64,000 nucleotides of DNA from Xanthobacter sp. YC-JY1 (GCF_021730305.1 NZ_CP032674.1:496001-560000); one strand, 5' to 3'; numbered from the stretch's first letter, positions 35,345-45,166 are shown. Notes: generated by a model not told the origin, from the letters alone. Numbers and translations are program-made.

Positions 35345-36322
35345 TCAGCCCGTCTGGCTGACGTCAGCTTCCTCGGCGCGGGCGACGCCGGCGGTAGCCT
35401 GGTTGGCCTCGGTGCGGAACGCCGAGGGGGCACGGCCGAAGGTGCGCCGGAACAGCCGGTTGAAGGTGGCGATGTCGTTGAAGCCGGCCTCGAACGCGAT
35501 GTCCGACACCTTCTTCGCGGCATTGACGGGATCGAGCAAAGCGGCGCCCGCATATTTCAGGCGCGCGGTGGTGATGTGTTCCCGCAGCGTGGTGCCGTGC
35601 TTCTGGAACATCTTCTGGAGCGTGCGCACGTTGAGCTTGTAGCGCTGGGCCACCTGGGCCACGCCGTAATCCTGCTGGCGGCAATTGGCGGCGATGTCGG
35701 CGAGGATGTCGCGGAAGAGATGGTCGCCGCCGGGCTGGCCGCCGAGCTCGTCCTCGCGTGCAACCGAGAGGAGCGCGAGAAGGCCGGCCTCGCAGGCCCG
35801 AGCCAAAGCCGGCGGCAGGTCGCGCCCGACGATGCACTGTGCCTGCGTGATGAGCAGTTCCACCGACGCGTCCGGCGTCGTGGACAGTGCGCTGCCGCCC
35901 GCGCCCGCCGCTCCGGCGCCCGGCGTGCGGTCCGGGGCCGCCACCAGAATCACCGACCCCGCGGGGAAGCGGATATCCGCGCCGCGGCGCACCGTTGCTA
36001 GAAAGGGCACGTTGGCGGGAATTGGTTGTGCCGGCCCCTGATCAAGCGCGATGGTAGAGGATTCGCTGGCCCGCCCCGCCAGAGTTAGCGGCAGCTCCAA
36101 TGCGGTCATACGCAGACCCCCCAATTGTGGCGCCTCCGCACAAATAATGGCCACATTCGGTAACAGCGTCTGACGCACGGTTAACCGCTTGTTAACCGCT
36201 GTGACCTTGGGGACGGGTGCATCGCTACCTTGCAACAGCGCACGATGAGACTGTGAGTCTGATGCAGAGCAGTCATGAATACTCAAATATTGCGTCTGCG
36301 AAATCTTTCGAAATCCCTCCAT
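35345..36322 (-). CDS. AraC family transcriptional regulator
   Basis: A 325-residue regulator. The C-terminal ~100 residues hold two HTHs: CRQQDYGVAQVAQRYKLNVRT with LQKMFQKHGTTLREHITTARL, and VSDIAFEAGFNDIATFNRLF with RRTFGRAPSAFR, the AraC signature. The N-terminal ~200 residues are a cupin-like/ligand domain of the type with FLATVRRGADIRFPAGSVILV. It is transcribed away from a ~2,480-residue autotransporter gene across an AT-rich spacer containing two perfect inverted repeats, and may regulate it. That link rests on position only. Confidence 0.9.
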   Translation of the reverse strand: MEGFRKISQTQYLSIHDCSASDSQSHRALLQGSDAPVPKVTAVNKRLTVRQTLLPNVAIICAEAPQLGGLRMTALELPLTLAGRASESSTIALDQGPAQPIPANVPFLATVRRGADIRFPAGSVILVAAPDRTPGAGAAGAGGSALSTTPDASVELLITQAQCIVGRDLPPALARACEAGLLALLSVAREDELGGQPGGDHLFRDILADIAANCRQQDYGVAQVAQRYKLNVRTLQKMFQKHGTTLREHITTARLKYAGAALLDPVNAAKKVSDIAFEAGFNDIATFNRLFRRTFGRAPSAFRTEANQATAGVARAEEADVSQTG

Positions 36323-36433
36323 GACTGGCCGCCACGCCTCCCTTGATCGGCGCTACAACACGGCAAACAGAGTCTAAACGCAATCCACGCTACTAAATTA
36401 CCGTCATCTATTCTATCTTTGACTAAGCTGTAG

Positions 36434-36453
36434 GGTGGTTGCAGGCAACCACC
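36434..36453. promoter_or_regulatory. Perfect 9-base inverted repeat (possible operator)
   Basis: GGTGGTTGC AG GCAACCACC: 9-base arms with a 2-base spacer, in the AraC/autotransporter spacer. It could be a protein-binding site or an RNA hairpin. Confidence 0.6.
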
Positions 36454-36465
36454 AAATGCCGACTT

Positions 36466-36492
36466 TATAGTTAATGTATTGAAATAACTATA
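36466..36492. promoter_or_regulatory. Perfect 8-base inverted repeat (possible operator)
   Basis: TATAGTTA (36466-36473) and TAACTATA (36485-36492) with an 11-base spacer. Arm centres are 19 bases apart, which fits a dimeric regulator on one face of the helix. It is located just after the GC-rich 9-base repeat. Confidence 0.62.
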
Positions 36493-36724
36493 CAATTCAA
36501 ACTATGGCAGAAGTGCAACACCTCACGCGAATATGAAGAAGTTCGCTTTTTGAGCAGTGATGATTCGCGCCCTGCGGAGAGGTGATTGCAGACGCTGGGT
36601 AAGTTCGCGTCAGTTCGAGGAGTGTGAGAATCGCTCCACAACCATGGGTCGCAGATTGTGGCGGCCGAAACAGGTTCTGGCTGGCGGAGGGCTCCCCTCC
36701 TGCCGCCGCATGTTGGGGGTGAAG

Positions 36725-39700
36725 ATGGTCAATACGGGCGGCACCATCCTGTCTGGCGTTGAGGCGCATCCTTCGGTGAACCGGGGTCGCATGCGCGCAC
36801 TGCTTCTCAGCTCCGCTCTGGCGACGGTGCTTGCGGGCGTGATCCAGCCGGGCACGGCGAACGCGGCGTGCTCCAGTGCGGGTTTTCCGAATGTGACGGT
36901 GGACTGCACCGGGACCGATAACAACGGCTTCTCGAACAACAACATCTTCGGAAGCACGACGGTCAATGCCGGTGCTGGCGTCATCGTGCAGACCGCGCCG
37001 AGCGGTACCGCCCTGAACGTCGGTTCTCTAACCTCGATCACCAGCAACAACACGGCCGCGACCTTCACCGGCGATGCCAACGGCATCGTCTATAACGCCG
37101 GCACCAGCATCACGCTGAACAACTTCTCCGGTTCGGCCACGGGCACCACCGGAAACGGCATCCAGCTCTTCGCCACCGCCGGCAACATCACCGCCAACAA
37201 TTTCACCGGCACGGCGACGGGCGGCGATAACGGCATCAGCGCCACCGCAGCGGTCGGCAGCATCACCATGACCGGCTTCGCCGGCACGGCGACCGGCACC
37301 GAGGCGAGCAGCAACGGCATCAACCTCACCTCCACCCTGGGCAACATCACCTTCACCTCCACGCCCGCCGCCTTTGTCAGCGGCGGCACGAACGGCCTGA
37401 ACTTCACCGCCCTCGGCACCATCAACACCACCACCAACGGTGGCTTCTTCAGCGGCACTTCGGGCTCCGGCGCCAACTTCCTCGGCCAGGAAGTCAACCT
37501 CACCGCCAACAACTCCTTCTTCATGGGCGGCACCAACGGCGTCGCCGCCACTGGCGCCGACCTCGACCTGCGGTTCGTCGGCGGCACCGCGATGGGGACC
37601 TCGGGCGATGGCATCAACGCCACCGCGGTGGGCTTCTCCCTCGGCGGGACGCAGATCCCGGCCGTCTCCTCGGTCACCACCAACGGCACCTTCGTGCAGG
37701 GCGGCACCAACGGCATCAACGCCACCGCCACGGCTGTCGGCCTCACCGGCGTCGGCGTGGACGCCACCACCACCGTGACCGCGAATGGCGGGTCGGTGAC
37801 CGGCGGCACGGGCGCCGGCATCTTCGCCTCGGCCATCACCGCGCCCGTCACGGGCGGCCCGAACACCGCCTCCACCACCGTGCAGGGCTCCGCCGACGTC
37901 ACCGGCGGCTCCAACGGCATCTTCGCCCTGGCCGGCAGCCTCAACGGCAACGCCAACACCACGGTGAACGTCTCCGGCGACGTGGAAGGCACCAACGGCA
38001 ACGGCGTCTTCGCCCTCGGCGCCAGTGTCGGCGACTTCACCGGCTTCGACCCGAACGATCCCTCCACCTGGAACTCGGCGGTCGGCACCGGCAAGGCCAC
38101 CGTCGACGTCACCACCAAGGACAATGTCACCGCCGGCAACGGCACCGGCATCCTCGCCGTGGGCATCGGCACCGGCAATGAAGTGACCGTCGACGCCCGC
38201 GACAATGTCGACGCCACCGGCGGCTTCGGCGTGCTGGCCGGCTCCATCGGCACCGGCGGCACCGTGGATGTCACCACGAAGAGCGTCTCCGGCACCCAGG
38301 GCGGTGTGCTCGGCTTCAACACCGATGGCAATGTGAACGTCCACACCACCGGCACGGTGGAGGTCGCCTCGGGCGGCCTGATCGGCGTCGGCGCCATCTC
38401 CAACAACGGCAATGCGACCGTCAACTTCTCCGGCGTCATCGACCCGCCGCTGATCGGCGCCGGCTCGCTGACCATCGGCAACGGCACCGCCACCACCAAC
38501 ACCGCCGGCACCATCGACGCCGACCTCATCGGCGTGATTGCCCTGAACGTGGGCGACGGCCGCGCGGTGGTGGACAACAACGCCTCGGTCCAGTCCAGCG
38601 TGGGTGCCAACCCGCTGCTCGGCGTCGGCGGCATCAAGGTCGGCAACAACAATGCCGGCCTCGACGTTGACGTGCAGAACAACGGCGTCGTCACCGACTA
38701 TGCGGTGGGCGTGCTCGGCCTCGCGGTCGGCAACGGCAACGACGTTTCGGTGAACAACAAGGGCGTGGTCGATGCCGGCTTCCTCGGCGTCGGCGGCATC
38801 GTCGTCGGTGAAGGCACCGGCGTCGAGACGGTCACGGTGCGCAACTCCGGCGCCATCGAGACCGGCGGCATCGGCGTGCTGGGCGCGGCCCTCGATCTGA
38901 ACGGCACCGGTGCCGGCACCAATGTCGACGTCAACAACTCCGGCACCGTTACCGGCGGCTTCCTCGGCGTCGCGGGCATCGCGGTGGGCGAGGGCTCCGG
39001 CACCACGGTGAAGGTGGTGAACTCCGGCGCCATCTCTGACAATGCGGGCATCGGCGTGCTCGCCGGCGCCTTCGGCGACAATCACACCGTCACCCTCAAT
39101 AACCAGGGCGCGATCACCGCCGACCTCGGCGGCGTGGTCGGCGTGGTGGGCGGCGACAACGGCAAGCTCAACGTCACCAACTCCGGCGCCATCTCCACCC
39201 AGGGCGCGGCCGTCGCCGGCCTCGTGGTGGGTGACGAGGGCCAGGTGAAGGTCACCAACACCGGCGCCATCAACGGCGGCCTGCTGGGCGTGGGCGGTGT
39301 CGTGATCGGCGACAACACCACCGGCATCGCCACCACCGTGGAGGTGAAGAACTCCGCGGCCGTCACCAATGACGGCATCGGCGTGCTGGGCGGCGGCATC
39401 GGCGACAACCAGGTGGTGAAGGTCTCCACCTCCGGCGCCATCGACTCCGGCCTGCTCGGCGTGGGCGGCTTCTCCATCGGCGCCAACGGCAATGTGGACG
39501 TGAAGACCACCGCGGCCGTCACCTCCGGCGGCGCGGGCGTGGTCGGCGCCGGCATCGGCGACAACTCGGTGGTGAAGGTCACCACCGGCGAGCAGGTGGA
39601 CGGCACCTTCCTCGGCGTCGGCGGCCTCATCGGCGGCGCGGGCTCGCAGCTCACCATCGTCACCGAGGACAAGGTGACCTCCTCCGACGGCTTCGGCGTC

Positions 39701-42700
39701 GCGGCCCTCGGCCTCGGCACCGGCCAGACCATCAACGTGACCACCCAGCAGGAAGTCTCCGGCGACCTGCTCGGCGTCGGCGCGCTGAACCTCGGCGGCG
39801 GCGGCACCACGGTGAACGTCGAGACCCAGGCCAAGGTCACTTCGGCCTCCGGCTTCGGCGTGCTCGGCGGCTCCATCGGCACCGGCGCCAACACCGTCAC
39901 TGTCCTCACCCAGAAGCAGGTCTCCGGCGACCTGCTGGGCGTGGGCGGCATCATTGGCGGCACGGGCGGCAGCCTCACCATCGAGACCAAGGACACCGTG
40001 GACAGCGCCAACGGCTTCGGCGTGGCGGCCCTCGGCCTCGGCTCCAACACCATCGACGTGACCACCGACAAGGCGGTCACCGGCCGCTATCTCGGCGTCG
40101 GCGCCCTGGCGCTGGGTGACCAGAACACCGTCACCGTCCACACCAAGGACACCGTGACCTCCTCGGATGGCTTCGGCGTCCTCGGCGGCGCCATCGGCGC
40201 GGGCCCGAACGTCGTCTCCGTCACCACCGACAAGGCGGTCGCGGGCGACCTGCTCGGCGTCGGCGGCGTCATCGGCGGCACGGGCGGCAGCCTGACCATC
40301 GAGACCAAGGACACCGTGGACAGCGCCAACGGCTTCGGCGTGGCGGCCCTCGGCTTCGGCTCCAACACCATCGACGTGACCACCGACAAGGCGGTCACCG
40401 GCCGCTATCTCGGCGTCGGCGCCCTGGCGCTCGGCGACACCAACGCGGTGACGGTCCACACCAAGGACACCGTGAAGTCGGCTGATGGCTTCGGTGTGTT
40501 CGGCGGCGCCATCGGCGGCGGCGCCAACACCGTGAAGGTCACCACCGACCAGACGGTCGACGGCCGCCTCCTCGGCGTCGGCGGCATCCTCGGCGCCACC
40601 GGCGGCTCGCTGGACATCAACACCAAGGCGGCCGTGACCTCCGCGGACGGCTTCGGTGTCGCCGGCCTCGCCTTCGGCAACAACAACACCGTGAAGGTGC
40701 TCACCGAGAGCACCGTGAGCGGTGACCTGCTCGGCGTCGGCGCCCTCTCCATCGGCGACGGCGGCACGGTGGACGTCCACACGCTGGCGGCCGTGACCTC
40801 GGCCAACGGCATCGGTGTCCTCGGCGGCAATATCGGCGCGGGCCAGCAGGTGACCGTGGTCACTGACGGCACGGTCAACGCCGCCATCGCGGGCGTGGTC
40901 GGCTTCAACACCGGCGGCGACACCGACGTGACGGTGAACCAGAAGGTGTCGGTCGCCCCCGGCGGCTTCATCGGCGCGGCCGCCATCTCCGGCGGCACCG
41001 GCAACGCCACCCTGACCATCAACGGCGTGATCGATCCGCCCGCCATCGGCGGCGGCGCGCTCACCATCGGCTCGGGCACCGCCACGGTGAACGTCAACGC
41101 CGAGGTCCAGGCCACCACCATCGGCATCGTCGGCGCCAACATCGGCAACGGCGCCATCGACGTGAACGTCAATGCGGGCGGCACCATCAAGTCCGACGGC
41201 ATCGGCATCCTGACCTTCAAGCTGGGCGACGGCCCGACCAACATCGACGTGGATGCGGCGGTCGGCGGCCTCAGCGGCGCGGCCACCGGCGGCGACGGCA
41301 TCTTCGCCCTCGCCTTCGGCGAAAGCCCGGTGACCATCAACACCACCGCCAACGGCACCATCACTGCCGGCGACGACGGCATCTCGGTGGGCCACATCGG
41401 CGGCGGCAACATCACCATCACCACCAATGCGGCGATCACCGCCGGCGACGAGGGCATCCAGGTGCTCTCGGCGGCGCTGACCACCGGCGACGTGACGGTG
41501 ACCAACAACGCCGGCATCACCGCCACCGACAACGGCATCTTCATCCTGAAGGGCGGCGACGGCGCGGTGACGGTGAACGCCAACGCCAACATCACCTCCA
41601 CCACCGCCAACGGCATCGAGGCGAACGCCGTCCTCGGCACCGGCAACGTGACGGTGGCGCAGGCGGGGCTCACCACGATCACCGCGCAGGACTTCGGCAT
41701 CATCGCCTCGAAGACCCTGGGCACGGGCGACGTGACGGTCACCACGGGTACGCTCTCGGCCATCAACGCCACCGCGGGCGGCATCTTCGCCGGCCGGTTC
41801 GGCGGCACGGGCAACGTGGTGGTCTCCACTGGCATCGCCAGCGGCATCACCACCTCCGGCAACGGCATCAATGCCCAGTCCATCGGCGCCGACGGCAACG
41901 TCACCGTCACCACCGGTCTCGCCAGCGGCATTACCGCGGGCAATGACGGCATCGTGGCCAACAAGTTCGCCGGCTCCGGCGACATCTTCCTCACCACCGG
42001 CTCCTCCAGCACGGTGGCCGCGGGCGATGACGGCCTCACCGCCACCAACTTCGCCTTCGGTGCCGGCAACGACATCTTCGTCACCACCGGCCTCAACTCC
42101 TCGGTCGTGGCCAACGACAAGGGCATCCGCGCCGGCGGCTGGGACAACGTCAACATCACCACCTCCGACCTCAGCCTCATCCGCGGCGACGCGGACCAGA
42201 GCGGGGTGGGCAACGCCATCCGCATCTTCGAGGCCGACTTCGCCACGGTGAACATCGGCACCAACAATGCGGTGATCGGCTCCGGCAAGAGCTGGGGCGA
42301 GGCGGTGATCTCGGTCAACAGCGACGACGGCACCACCATCAACGTGGGCGCCGGCACGCTGGTCAGCTCCTGGAGCTACCTGGGCGGCAACAACCTGCCC
42401 GGCCTGATCGTGGCGGCGAGCGACATCGTCATCGACACCGATGGCGGCGCCACCACCATCACCAACGAGGGCACCATCGTCGGCCGCATCGGCCTCACCG
42501 ACAACGACGACACCTTCAACAACCTGTCGTCGAACACCTGGATCACGGTCGGCAACAACTACTTCGGGGGCGGCACCGACACCCTGAACAATACCGGCCG
42601 CATCGTCACGGCGCTGCAGGGCGCGGTGGCCGAGAACACCAACTTCTTCAGCCTCGAGACCTTCAACAACGGCGACCCGCTCTTCCTGCAGAGCGGCCTG

Positions 42701-44173
42701 CTGACCATGATCGACGAGGTGCCCGGGCAGATCGCCTTCAACGGCGCCCGTGACGTGACCTACGTGAGCGGCACCTGGAACGGCGTCGGCAACAGCCGGG
42801 TGGGCCTCGACAGCTTCCTCGGCGCGGCCGGCTCCACCTCGGACCAGCTTGCGGTGGGCGGGCTCGACGTGAACGGCGTGGAGATCGCCGGCCTCGTCAC
42901 CACCGGAGCGACCGGCCTCGTCATCAACGACGTCAACCCCGGCCCCGGCGCCTTCAACCTCGCCGGCATCCGCGTGGTGGACGTGCAAAGCGTGGCCGGC
43001 ACCACGAACCCGGCGAGCTTCTACATCGATCCCAGCTCCACCAACTACGCGCCGAAGTTCGGCGGCGTGATCGACAAGGGCCTGTTCTTCTATGACCTCA
43101 CGGTCATCGGCAACGACCAGTACCTGATCGGCCTGCCGGACCAGGAAGTGTTCGAGCTGCCGAAGCTCGTCACCGGCGCCCAGGCCATCTGGCACGAGAC
43201 CACCGGCGTGTGGCTCGACCGCCAGGCCGACCTGCGCACCTACCTGCAGGGCACGCCCAAGCAGCTCGTCACCAAGGAAGGCGTGAAGACCATCGACGGG
43301 GCTCCGGCCTCCGTCACCCCCGGCATCTGGGGCAAGGTGGTCGGCAGCTGGGGCTCTCGCGACGCCTCCAACACCTTCGCGGCCGGCGGCGGCCTCTACG
43401 GGTTCGACACCGGCTACAATCAGAGCATCTACGGCTTCATGGCCGGTGCCGACTTCGGCAAGGAGAGCGTGTTCGCCACCAATGACGCGGTGGTGTTCGG
43501 TGTCCTCGGCGGCTATGTCGGGTCCAACCTGAACTTCAGCAATTCGCCCACCTCGGCGGATTACTCGGGCGGGACGGTCGGTGCGTATGCCACCTACATC
43601 ACCGGCAACTGGTACTTCGACGCCCTCATCAAGGCCGACTTCCTCTCCATGGACTACAACGCGCCGACGCTCGCGGGCATCGGCTACTTCGGAAAGTCCA
43701 CGGACGCCCGGAACGTCGGCTTCGCGCTCGATACCGGCTACCGGCTCTACACCTGGGCCAATGGCGGGTTCGTCGACGGCCTCGCCACCCTGTCCTACGT
43801 GAACACCAACATCTCCAACCTCGCCATCGCCGGAAACACCTTCGTGGACTTCGGCAACAACGACAGCCTGCGCGGCAGCCTCGGCGCCCGCGTCGGTGGC
43901 CAGATTTACGACGCCGCCACCTACAAGGTGCAGGCGAGCGTGACCGGCCGCCTCTGGTACGAGTTCCTGGGTGACAACGCCGTCACGATCTTCAATCCGG
44001 GCGTGCCCTTCGGCACCGTCGACAACTTCGACGGCCTGTTCGGTGAAGTCGGCGTCGGGTTCAACGTCTTCGCCAAGGACTCGGGCTGGAACAGCTTCGT
44101 GAATGCCGACGTGAAGTTCGGCGACAACTACACGGCCGGCAGCGCCAAGGGCGGTGTCCGCTACCAGTGGTGA
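36725..44173 (+). CDS. Giant repetitive autotransporter (type Va) with C-terminal beta-barrel
   Basis: About 2,482 residues from ATG 36725 (GGGGGTGAAG upstream; the frame is open to 36557). The signal peptide hydrophobic core is MRALLLSSALATVLAGV (from 36791), with a cleavage-like ANA-A after it. The passenger (~residues 100-2180) is glycine/threonine/asparagine-rich beta-helix-like sequence with many G-V-G-G and N-T-V-x-V steps. It contains four ~106-residue repeat units (39611-40888) and a second duplicated module. The C-terminal ~280 residues are an autotransporter barrel, from GIWGKVVGSWGSRDA (DNA 43322) to GGVRYQW, ending in an aromatic residue. It is expected to expose or release an adhesin-like passenger at the outer membrane. 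Exact start uncertain. Confidence 0.88.
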   Translation: MVNTGGTILSGVEAHPSVNRGRMRALLLSSALATVLAGVIQPGTANAACSSAGFPNVTVDCTGTDNNGFSNNNIFGSTTVNAGAGVIVQTAPSGTALNVGSLTSITSNNTAATFTGDANGIVYNAGTSITLNNFSGSATGTTGNGIQLFATAGNITANNFTGTATGGDNGISATAAVGSITMTGFAGTATGTEASSNGINLTSTLGNITFTSTPAAFVSGGTNGLNFTALGTINTTTNGGFFSGTSGSGANFLGQEVNLTANNSFFMGGTNGVAATGADLDLRFVGGTAMGTSGDGINATAVGFSLGGTQIPAVSSVTTNGTFVQGGTNGINATATAVGLTGVGVDATTTVTANGGSVTGGTGAGIFASAITAPVTGGPNTASTTVQGSADVTGGSNGIFALAGSLNGNANTTVNVSGDVEGTNGNGVFALGASVGDFTGFDPNDPSTWNSAVGTGKATVDVTTKDNVTAGNGTGILAVGIGTGNEVTVDARDNVDATGGFGVLAGSIGTGGTVDVTTKSVSGTQGGVLGFNTDGNVNVHTTGTVEVASGGLIGVGAISNNGNATVNFSGVIDPPLIGAGSLTIGNGTATTNTAGTIDADLIGVIALNVGDGRAVVDNNASVQSSVGANPLLGVGGIKVGNNNAGLDVDVQNNGVVTDYAVGVLGLAVGNGNDVSVNNKGVVDAGFLGVGGIVVGEGTGVETVTVRNSGAIETGGIGVLGAALDLNGTGAGTNVDVNNSGTVTGGFLGVAGIAVGEGSGTTVKVVNSGAISDNAGIGVLAGAFGDNHTVTLNNQGAITADLGGVVGVVGGDNGKLNVTNSGAISTQGAAVAGLVVGDEGQVKVTNTGAINGGLLGVGGVVIGDNTTGIATTVEVKNSAAVTNDGIGVLGGGIGDNQVVKVSTSGAIDSGLLGVGGFSIGANGNVDVKTTAAVTSGGAGVVGAGIGDNSVVKVTTGEQVDGTFLGVGGLIGGAGSQLTIVTEDKVTSSDGFGVAALGLGTGQTINVTTQQEVSGDLLGVGALNLGGGGTTVNVETQAKVTSASGFGVLGGSIGTGANTVTVLTQKQVSGDLLGVGGIIGGTGGSLTIETKDTVDSANGFGVAALGLGSNTIDVTTDKAVTGRYLGVGALALGDQNTVTVHTKDTVTSSDGFGVLGGAIGAGPNVVSVTTDKAVAGDLLGVGGVIGGTGGSLTIETKDTVDSANGFGVAALGFGSNTIDVTTDKAVTGRYLGVGALALGDTNAVTVHTKDTVKSADGFGVFGGAIGGGANTVKVTTDQTVDGRLLGVGGILGATGGSLDINTKAAVTSADGFGVAGLAFGNNNTVKVLTESTVSGDLLGVGALSIGDGGTVDVHTLAAVTSANGIGVLGGNIGAGQQVTVVTDGTVNAAIAGVVGFNTGGDTDVTVNQKVSVAPGGFIGAAAISGGTGNATLTINGVIDPPAIGGGALTIGSGTATVNVNAEVQATTIGIVGANIGNGAIDVNVNAGGTIKSDGIGILTFKLGDGPTNIDVDAAVGGLSGAATGGDGIFALAFGESPVTINTTANGTITAGDDGISVGHIGGGNITITTNAAITAGDEGIQVLSAALTTGDVTVTNNAGITATDNGIFILKGGDGAVTVNANANITSTTANGIEANAVLGTGNVTVAQAGLTTITAQDFGIIASKTLGTGDVTVTTGTLSAINATAGGIFAGRFGGTGNVVVSTGIASGITTSGNGINAQSIGADGNVTVTTGLASGITAGNDGIVANKFAGSGDIFLTTGSSSTVAAGDDGLTATNFAFGAGNDIFVTTGLNSSVVANDKGIRAGGWDNVNITTSDLSLIRGDADQSGVGNAIRIFEADFATVNIGTNNAVIGSGKSWGEAVISVNSDDGTTINVGAGTLVSSWSYLGGNNLPGLIVAASDIVIDTDGGATTITNEGTIVGRIGLTDNDDTFNNLSSNTWITVGNNYFGGGTDTLNNTGRIVTALQGAVAENTNFFSLETFNNGDPLFLQSGLLTMIDEVPGQIAFNGARDVTYVSGTWNGVGNSRVGLDSFLGAAGSTSDQLAVGGLDVNGVEIAGLVTTGATGLVINDVNPGPGAFNLAGIRVVDVQSVAGTTNPASFYIDPSSTNYAPKFGGVIDKGLFFYDLTVIGNDQYLIGLPDQEVFELPKLVTGAQAIWHETTGVWLDRQADLRTYLQGTPKQLVTKEGVKTIDGAPASVTPGIWGKVVGSWGSRDASNTFAAGGGLYGFDTGYNQSIYGFMAGADFGKESVFATNDAVVFGVLGGYVGSNLNFSNSPTSADYSGGTVGAYATYITGNWYFDALIKADFLSMDYNAPTLAGIGYFGKSTDARNVGFALDTGYRLYTWANGGFVDGLATLSYVNTNISNLAIAGNTFVDFGNNDSLRGSLGARVGGQIYDAATYKVQASVTGRLWYEFLGDNAVTIFNPGVPFGTVDNFDGLFGEVGVGFNVFAKDSGWNSFVNADVKFGDNYTAGSAKGGVRYQW
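39611..40888 (+). repeat. Four tandem 106-residue units in the autotransporter passenger
   Basis: Units begin at 39611, 39935, 40253 and 40571 (324, 318, 318 and 318 bases), each starting LGVGG or a close variant. Units 2 and 3 are almost identical over about 160 bases (39961 versus 40279 onward, I count four differences), while units 1 and 4 are more diverged. The two-part unit holds GFGVAALG and LGVGAL half-repeats. Confidence 0.85.
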
Positions 44174-44200
44174 GCGGCGCCTGATCCTCGATCAGTCCAG

Positions 44201-44240
44201 CGGGCGGCGTGCCTTGAAGGTGCGCCGCCCGTTCCTTCTC
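44201..44240 (+). terminator. Probable terminator of the autotransporter gene
   Basis: CGGGCGGCG (44201-44209) pairs with CGCCGCCCG (44223-44231) and is followed by a pyrimidine tract (TTCCTTCTCC), 28 bases after the stop. The T-run is weak. Confidence 0.5.
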
Positions 44241-44470
44241 CGGGGACAAGATCGTGACGGAGCTTGGCTTTCGCGCCGTGCCGTCCCATCCTCGCCCGCC
44301 GGGTGCGGGGCCCCGCCAGGGGTGCCGCAGAGCGCTTGTCCGGGAGCGCACCGCAGCGGGACCATCTGCCCCTGTCCGGTCTTTCCTCGGGTTTCTTCAT
44401 TCGCGTCATCTGATACGGCCCTTTCGTCACCGCCCTTCTGTCCCCGGGTCCTTGTCCACGGAGGCGTCTC

Positions 44471-45118
44471 GTGATCCTTCCCCGTCCGTTCCGCTCCACC
44501 TCCTTCCGCGCCAGCCCGTTCCTGGCGATCGCCGCGCTGCTCGCGGCGACGCCGTTCGCCGTGCTGTTCTCCGAGGATACGGGCGCCGTCACCGTGGCGC
44601 AGACCCAGCAGGCGCCCGCCCAGAACCGCACCGCCCAGAGCCAGCCGGCCGCGCCCGCCGCGCCCGCCGGCCCGGTGAAGACGGAGACCCAGTCGTTCGA
44701 CAATTGGGTGCTCACCTGCCAGGAGCTGCCCCCGGCGGCCGGCGCCAAGACCGGCAAGAAGACCTGCTTCGGCGTCCTACGCATCACCGACAATCAGTCG
44801 AAGCGCGTGGTCGTGGTGTGGAAGATCGGCCGCGACGGCAAGGACGTGCCGACCATCGCCATCACCACCCCCACCGGCGTGCTGGTGCGCGACGGCGTGG
44901 ACCTCGTGCTCGGCCAGAACACCCGCAAGCTCGCCTACCAGTGGTGCAATGGCACCGAGTGCGAGGCGAGCATTGCCTACGACGCGGCGCTCGCCAAGGA
45001 ACTGTCCGCGGCCAAGGAGGCCACCATCGCCTTCCGCCTGCAGGACGGCCGGCAGGTGAACGTGAAGGTGGGCGTCACCGGCGTGGACAAGGTGCTGACC
45101 GGGCTGGCCAAGAGCTGA
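44471..45118 (+). CDS. Invasion-associated locus B (IalB) family exported protein
   Basis: A 215-residue secreted protein. The N terminus is a signal or anchor (FLAIAALLAATPFAVLFS, ~residues 16-35), then a Gln/Ala/Pro-rich linker, then the IalB domain: QSFDNWVLTCQELPP, KKTCFGVLRITDN, TTPTGVLVRDGVDLVLGQ and YQWCNGTECEASIAYD, with two cysteine pairs. In Bartonella IalB is needed for erythrocyte invasion, but in free-living rhizobia and relatives the family is a general envelope or periplasmic protein of unclear role. The start is GTG 44471 with GGAGG eight bases upstream. It follows the autotransporter by ~300 bases and probably has its own promoter. Confidence 0.85.
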   Translation: MILPRPFRSTSFRASPFLAIAALLAATPFAVLFSEDTGAVTVAQTQQAPAQNRTAQSQPAAPAAPAGPVKTETQSFDNWVLTCQELPPAAGAKTGKKTCFGVLRITDNQSKRVVVVWKIGRDGKDVPTIAITTPTGVLVRDGVDLVLGQNTRKLAYQWCNGTECEASIAYDAALAKELSAAKEATIAFRLQDGRQVNVKVGVTGVDKVLTGLAKS

Positions 45119-45166
45119 GGTTCGGCCGGCTCCTGCCGCCCCCGCATTCCGCGCGCATCCGCACCC

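Larger units (their letters stand above)
36323..36724. other. AT-rich regulatory region upstream of the autotransporter
   Basis: A spacer of 402 bases. From 36350 to about 36560 the composition is clearly AT-rich (by eye ~40% G+C against ~67% around it). It contains two perfect inverted repeats (listed separately) and probably the divergent promoters of the AraC gene and the autotransporter. The frame of the autotransporter is open back to 36557, but the sequence encoded between 36557 and 36725 has no signal-peptide character. Confidence 0.6.

Noticed and set aside
36557-36724. In-frame 5' extension of the autotransporter from ATG 36557
   Set aside because: Encodes an Arg/Trp-rich segment with no signal character and no ribosome site; not excluded, but 36725 is preferred.
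39611-40888. Repeats considered as a CRISPR array
   Set aside because: Period 318-324 bases in frame within a coding gene, no short direct repeats with spacers, no cas genes.
37028-43195. Antisense open frame of 2,055 codons across the autotransporter gene
   Set aside because: It is a mirror of the repetitive, GC-rich coding strand; its sequence is Ala/Gly/Asp/Val-rich without domain, signal or ribosome site, and the plus strand has signal peptide and barrel.
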